From positions 15,068,719 through 15,132,718 of the forward strand of contig CM030834.1 in assembly GCA_018105865.1 (NCBI GenBank): a DNA stretch of 64,000 nucleotides. Reading direction: 5' to 3'. Numbering within the stretch: the stretch's first letter is position 1; each line of letters begins with the position of its first letter. The notes beneath the pieces are model-generated. The model was not told where the DNA came from. It was given only the letters and a program-made list of their open reading frames with translations, and did not search any database. Positions 58,450 through 64,000 of the stretch are shown here, piece by piece. The translations under genes and the position numbers were made by a program. This DNA is from Metaphire vulgaris. Its lineage: Eukaryota; Annelida; Clitellata; Crassiclitellata; Megascolecidae.

Positions 58450-59081
58450 TAAGAACTACTTGGGACTATAATTGGGGTGGTATCCCGTTGCCTTCCCCAA
58501 TGGTTTGAGTTTGGAGTTCCTTCTCCTAGACGGACATGCCTAAAGAGGCTTAGCGAGCTCCATCTGCCCCGGTTTAACATCCGAGTTCCTTCTCCTAGTC
58601 TGTCTGTGACCAGAGCCTGCGTTAGCCGTCCAGCTATTTGGTTCCTGCGAAGCCTGCCCACCTCGCGTAGCGCCCTAGGTGGTACTTCGGTTTTTACACC
58701 TTCTCCACTGATGGTATAGCCTTCAACAGTCATCACCGTAAGCTGGACGTTGCCACCCCCCCCACCACGATGAGGTGCAGGTTGGATAACATATAATAAT
58801 TAATCACCACCGCCATACTCTTCAGCTCTCTCGATCTATAATATGATAACTTTATAACTATCTTTATTCTACAGATAGCATAGATCTGAAAATTTTCATC
58901 CATATGCAGAATAATTAAAAGCCATGTAAATATTAAAACGTTGTTTGCGTATGTGTGTTAGTTTACGAAGAACAGCCTAAGGTACTGTATATAAATCAGT
59001 CTAACCAAATAATAATAATGATGATGATGCTGGTGGTGGTGGCAGCGGTGGTGGTGATGATGACAAGGATTTTCGTTTTAC

Positions 59082-59124
59082 CTGGATTGGATTTGAAGTG
59101 GGGGGTGTTTGGTGTCGTGTCCGG
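59082..59124 (-). CDS. Candidate 43-bp exon on the minus strand
   Basis: Acceptor acctcttccag then PDTTPNTPHFKSNP and a GTAAAA donor. Phase 0 at its start matches the phase in which the candidate exon 60709-60477 ends, so both may belong to one minus-strand gene. Small and unsupported by homology. Confidence 0.3.
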
Positions 59125-59425
59125 CTGGAAGAGGTTTCGCTGTTCTTCAGAAGTTTCAACCATTTGCACACCAGCAAAGATTTATAAAGATCGGCGTCAT
59201 GTTCAGTACCATCAGTCCTAAAATTATTAATATTATAAAATCATGGATAATTACTGTTTTAGGAGGCACCTAATCTGCAGGAAATGTTTTCGTCTTACTT
59301 GAATTCCTAAGCCTCTAACTGCTCCTTAACCAATAAGCGAATGTTTTCTCAATGCCAATCAAATTGTTTATTTATGTAAAGCCTGTTTATGTAGGGCTAC
59401 TGTTGGATTCTATTGTCGCTGTCGC

Positions 59426-59657
<232 letters not shown>

Positions 59658-59829
59658 CCAGGGACATTTTAACACCCCCAACACCCCCAATTGGAGACCG
59701 ACACCCCACCAATACACCCCCCACCCCATTTCAGTTATGGGATGACCTTTTTGCTTGTCAGACTTTTTGGCAGGGTACTCCCAGAATTTACCGACATCCC
59801 CCAAATTGATAATCCTATAAATAACCCTG
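59658..59829. mobile_element. MITE (CAGGGACATTTTA termini) inserted into the triplet array
   Basis: cagggacattttaac at the left, ataaccctg at the right, flanked on both sides by AGT repeats, so it split a pre-existing array. Interior GATGACCTTTTTGCTTGTCAG and CCGACATCCCCCAAATTGAT match, reversed, the copy at 29272-29445. Confidence 0.75.
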
Positions 59830-59846
59830 TAGTAGTAGTAGTAGTG

Positions 59847-59893
<47 letters not shown>

Positions 59894-60379
59894 GGTGGTG
59901 GTGGTGGTGGTGGTGGTGGTGGTGGTGGTAGCAGTAGTGGTAGTAGTGTAGTAGCAGTAGTAGTGGTAGTAGTGGTAGTGGTGGTGGTGGTGGTGGTGGT
60001 GGTGGTGGTGGTGGTGGTGGTGGTGGTGGTGGTGGTGGTGGTGTGGTGGTGGTGGTGGTGGTGGTGGTGGTGGTGCAGCAGGTGGTGGTGGTGGTGGTGG
60101 TGGTGGTGGTGGTGGTGGTGGTGGTGGTGGTGGTGGTGGTGGTGGTGGTGGTGGTGGTGGTGGTGGCAGTGGTGGTGGTGGTGGTGGTGGTGGTGGTGGT
60201 GGTGGTGGTGGTGGTGGTGGTGGTGCAGTGTGGTGGTGGTGGTGGTGGTGGGTGGTGGTGGTGTGGTGGTGGTGGTGGTGGTGGTGGTGGTGGTGGTGGT
60301 GGTGGTAGTAGTAGTGGTAGTGGTGGTGGTAGTGTAGGTGGTGGTAGTGGTGGTAGTAGTAGTAGTAGTAGTGGTAGTG

Positions 60380-60449
<70 letters not shown>

Positions 60450-60450
60450 A
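59830..60450. repeat. (AGT)n/(GGT)n compound array, about 620 bp
   Basis: AGT runs at both edges with a long GGT core (59885-60305) broken by occasional GCA, GTG and GGGT slips that shift the triplet frame. G-rich enough on the plus strand to consider G-quadruplex-like structure. Confidence 0.97.
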
Positions 60451-60476
60451 AGTCGTAGTAGCTGTTGTTGTTGCAC

Positions 60477-60709
60477 GTCGTTCAATCGGTCAATATGCGT
60501 GAATTTCGAGATCAACCTGCGCTTAGACGATGAGTCGGTTTTGACGTCCCGGCGATGTCTCGACCTTAACCTTGGCACTTCGACCGTGACGACTTCGAGG
60601 AAAGGATGAATGATGTTGTCCAGATGGATGCGTGTCCAGTTGACGATCGACTGATTGACTGGCTCTTCTAGCGACGACTGCTGCGGCAGCTGCATAGGCC
60701 ATGAAATAC
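60477..60709 (-). CDS. Candidate internal exon with furin-like site
   Basis: On the minus strand the acceptor cgttgcag is followed by about 77 codons (SWPMQLPQQSSLEEPVNQSI, later DNIIHPFLEVVTVEVPRL, RSRHRRDVKT, LISKFTHIDRLND) and then a GTGCAA donor, just before the triplet array. RSRHRR and SKRR are dibasic sites as in processed extracellular proteins. GC content and composition are exon-like. No family recognised; the donor is weak, and the alternative is translation into the triplet repeat. Confidence 0.45.
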
Positions 60710-60942
60710 CTGCAACGAATTCACCAGTTTCTACAGAATGTGGCAAATCTGTCGTCTTCACCACGATCAACTCTCTCTCTCTGTAGCTGATGTCTGTGAA
60801 TAGTCTGTACTAACTGGCTCTAATATATAATTAGCATACTCTCCTTATAAAAATATAATAATAATATTAATAATAATAATAATTTAACTATGTAATTTGT
60901 TCACAGTCTCTAGGACAATTTACCACATAAATCTTAATTTTC

Positions 60943-61240
<298 letters not shown>

Positions 61241-61911
61241 TTTAGAAGGATTCAGTAGGGCCTGTAGGTACAGTAGATTCAGGTAGGGTCTGCGCTGGAA
61301 CAGAGAACCTCTATGTTCCACTCATCCAGTCATTAACAGTTTTTCTGTCTTACTGTGTAATCTCGTTCTTTGCTCTCTTATCCTCTAGTAAGTTTGTTCC
61401 TGTAGTCACCTTCTTTGTCTTCTTAGTCTACACTGGAATCGGTCCCTGGTGATGCTGGTCACGTAATATTAAGGGCGAATTGAGAGTCTTGTGCCGTTAA
61501 ATGACAGAGGAGCGGGTTCGTAACATTGACGACGTGTTAAAAGGAAGGTTCCTTAATTATGCAGTTTAAATTAAACATCGGAAATCAATATCGCATTGAA
61601 ATCCGCGATGATTTCCAAAATATCGTATCACTATCGTACAGGTCGTGGAATACCAACGCGGCTGACCACTGTCACGTTGAAATGATTTTATAAAAGAAAG
61701 TTTGAGATGAAAATCGACAAACTGAGAACTTTCCTAGCTCAGTTTTCTAACAGCTTACGTGAGTTTGACATGGAAGGCGTTTTGCACTACATAATTATCA
61801 AAACTGACCAGACCACAGCAGCCTAACCGGATCAACTGAGACGCAAGCGCATGTTTGCCAATTATATTGAAAAACTGCAAACCGGATTGCTTAGATCACC
61901 CATGGAGGAGA
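61241..61911. other. Intergenic, nothing recognised
   Basis: Moderately AT-rich unique sequence with no supported exon or element end. Confidence 0.5.
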
Positions 61912-61919
61912 CTCTATAA

Positions 61920-62122
61920 CAGGGGCATTCATTTAAATTTAATGAAGGGTCAAATTTTTAATGACTGGTGACCGATGGCCAGGTGTTTTCGAACTCGCTA
62001 TCTGCCATTAGCAAATATGCCATAATCATTAGAAAAAGTTATCGTTTCAGTATTTTTGCAGGCCATTTCACTGTCCCTGGCGGGCCGGATCTGGTCCGCG
62101 GGCCGCCATTTGGATACCCTTG
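61920..62122. mobile_element. hAT-type MITE, CAGGGG...GGCCCGCGGACC family
   Basis: Left caggggcattcatttaaat; right sub-terminal GGCGGGCCGGATCTGGTCCG, then tttggatacccttg. Flanks CTCTATAA (61912-61919) and CTCTATAG (62123-62130) match at 7 of 8. The termini resemble CAGGGGTATCCAAATGGCGG hAT elements. Confidence 0.85.
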
Positions 62123-62198
62123 CTCTATAGCAACATCAAAGAAACAGAACGTAGATCTCTGCGAAAGCAAATGCACAGCGATGGCATAGGTACTAGGT

Positions 62199-62542
62199 CA
62201 GCGGTTCTCAACCTTTATATTGCCGCGACCCTTTTAATTCAATTCCCCATTGTGTGGCGACCCCTCAACGGTAAAAAATTTTTCGTTCACAATGTAAACT
62301 GCTAAAAATAATAATGCTACGACAATCAAAATGTTCGAAATCGTTATTATTTAATTGTCTCCATGTCTATCATCTAATGACAATTATAGTGAAACAACTA
62401 GCACGTCATAACTACCACTGAGGAAATTTTGTACAATAACAAGAAAAGAGACAACCCCATTTTTCTGATGGTCTCGGGCGACCCCTGGCAAATCGTTATT
62501 CGACCCCCGTAGGGGTCGCGACCCACAGGTTGAGAACCGCTG
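62199..62542. mobile_element. SPIN-like hAT MITE with perfect 8-bp duplication
   Basis: Starts cagcggttctcaacctttat and ends with the reverse complement of CAGCGGTTCTCAACCTGTGG plus GTCGCGACCCCTACGGGGGT, close to the published SPIN/Charlie-type hAT termini as recalled. TACTAGGT flanks both sides exactly (62191-62198 and 62543-62550). 344 bp, no transposase. Confidence 0.92.
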
Positions 62543-62641
62543 TACTAGGTAGACCCGGCAGAGTATAAGTCTTTTAATTTTTTATTGTAGGGAATATCTT
62601 TGGGTTCATAGACGAGTAGGCCTAATGATGAAAATGTTAAT

Positions 62642-63040
62642 CAGTGGCGTCGCACAATGGAAGCCAGGGGATGCCCGTGCATCCCCAAAAATTAAAAAAA
62701 ATGATGGTTCTACGAAAATTCAAAAATTTCGTTTATTATTGTTGCGTTTGCGTTAAGTTTTACCACACTCCATTCCATACGTGTATTGGAAATGTCTTTT
62801 ATGATATCTATGCTTATCCTATATGTCTATGTTTATGTCTACAGTCTGTGCCATTTATGTTTACGTGGGTGGTGGAATAACTTATTTGACAATTTTCGTT
62901 CTAATGATTGACTGCAGTTTCTGAGATGGGTTATTGCAAAACTTAGTAGTTTAAAAACTACAAATGGTTAAACTCGATTCCCCCCCCCCCCCGGCGTCAG
63001 AAGTGGGCATCCCCTAACAAATTGTTGCGCGACGCCACTT
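62642..63040. mobile_element. hAT-like MITE, CAGTGGCGTCGC family
   Basis: Left cagtggcgtcgcacaatg; right gcgcgacgccactt. Flanks ATGTTAAT (62634-62641) and ACGTTAAT (63041-63048) match at 6 of 8. Interior has a C13 homopolymer. Confidence 0.75.
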
Positions 63041-63278
63041 ACGTTAATTTCAGATGAGACTGCAAGTATGACTAATAATCCTGAATGAAATATTTTCACA
63101 TTAAATGGAATTTCTGTCGCGCCTCTGTATAGGCCTATATACGGTCGTAATAAATCATTTCCTACACATCTGCTTTCTGGAATAATGTAGTGCTGCTACG
63201 GTGTCACCTCGAGCAGTCTCGGACGGTTTCGGTTCGGTTTGGATCGAAAAACCGCGGTTTCGGTTCGGTTCGGTTTTT

Positions 63279-63351
63279 TAACCCTAGGTTAGGGTTAGGG
63301 TTAACCCTAACTCTAACCCTAGGGTTAGCGATAGGTTAACCCTAACCCTAT
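63279..63351. repeat. Interstitial telomere-like tract with inversions
   Basis: TTAGGG units on the plus strand and CCCTAA units (TTAGGG on the minus strand) alternate: AACCCTAGGTTAGGGTTAGG, then GTTAACCCTAACTC, then AACCCTAGGGTTAG and TTAACCCTAACCC. Followed by two copies of TGACCTCTTTTTGCTT(T/GT)CAGGG. Confidence 0.9.
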
Positions 63352-63487
63352 GACCTCTTTTTGCTTTCAGGGATTTTGGAGAGGAAAAATGATACAATTA
63401 TGACCTCTTTTTGCTTGTCAGGGTTTTTCGAGAGGAAAAAATACAAAAATGACCTTTTGAGGACTTTAATAAGAAATAAAAAATAAA

Positions 63488-63633
63488 ATGACGTTACGCG
63501 ATTTTTGAAAATGGGGGGTCGGCCCGTTGTGACGTCATATTTTAGGGGTCCGACGTTGCGTGACGTTGCGTGACGTGGGGGGGGGGGTAAAAAAGTGACA
63601 AATTCACGTGACGTCATTTATGGACGGTCCCTT
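63488..63633. mobile_element. MITE fragment with TGACGTCA and TTTATGGACGGTCCC end
   Basis: Left tgacgttacgcgattttt, right cgtgacgtcatttatggacg. Same family as 50922-51356, with the outermost left end missing or diverged. Confidence 0.65.
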
Positions 63634-64000
63634 TATTTAAGTCACCTTCTCTTTTCAGTTGCTGGAATTGCCAATATAGGTCTAATTTTAAACTCGTCAT
63701 GATTTAAAGTTGCTTAGAAGGCATTACTGCACGTGTGAAAGCCACTAGGGGCACTAACGGGGCTTGAACGCGCTCCGTTAGCCTCAGGGATATTTCTAGG
63801 ATTGTGGATTTGGGGGTGAGGGTGTCTACCTCAATTTTGAAGGTGTCCGGAGCTAATTGGCATTCCACACTAAACTGGCACTGCGCGACACTACTAATGC
63901 AGCCACTTTAAAATTGTTTTTACTGATTTCAATAATGACGTCAGACTCTGACTCATCATAGAAATATAGACATGCCAGAAGAACAACACTCGTTATTTTA
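63634..64000. other. Window end, repeat fragment
   Basis: 63720-63790 (GCATTACTG...AGCCACTAGGGGCACTAACGGGGC) is the reverse complement of 13265-13320, a dispersed repeat of unknown class. Nothing else recognised. Confidence 0.5.

Overview
The window is animal nuclear DNA. Genes are split by GT-AG introns (two appear to be GC-AG), intergenic DNA is AT-rich and full of microsatellites, and short non-autonomous hAT-type DNA transposons are very common. Coding exons are GC-rich against an AT-rich background, which helps to see them. A Rho GTPase, a nicotinic-type receptor, an Egalitarian-like protein and a DUF7042-family secreted protein, plus TTAGGG-type interstitial tracts, fit an invertebrate bilaterian, probably a lophotrochozoan/spiralian. 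That placement is inference.

Layout: 1-2.7 kb repeats; 2.7-14.8 kb (+) eleven exons of a cysteine-rich, membrane-anchored extracellular protein whose first exons lie upstream; 14.8-19.5 kb repeats, with a LINE remnant at 16.5 kb and a 230-bp TCTA array; 19.7-22.8 kb (-) a three-exon secreted low-complexity protein; 22.9-30 kb mostly repeats with two weak candidate exons; 30.0-32.2 kb (+) a two-exon Rho-family GTPase; 32.3-42.8 kb repeats, including three hAT elements nested one inside another (39.6-41.3 kb) and a LINE remnant (41.5-42.3 kb); 42.9-49.7 kb (+) a six-exon nicotinic acetylcholine receptor-like subunit; 49.7-52.5 kb MITEs; 52.6-54.1 kb (+) a single-exon Egalitarian-like protein without a visible exonuclease domain; 54.1-64 kb repeats, candidate minus-strand exons at 57.1, 59.1 and 60.5-60.7 kb, a 1-kb compound trinucleotide block and a SPIN-like hAT element.

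The genes do not form a functional cluster; they are unrelated neighbours. The points most worth following are the receptor, which lacks three of the five residues of the canonical agonist-binding aromatic box; two probable GC-AG introns and a duplicated exon module in the DUF7042-family gene; the Egalitarian-like protein that stops before the nuclease; and the nested hAT stack, whose three 8-bp target duplications give the order of insertion. Splice sites were chosen by eye from frame continuity and family resemblance; no search was run.
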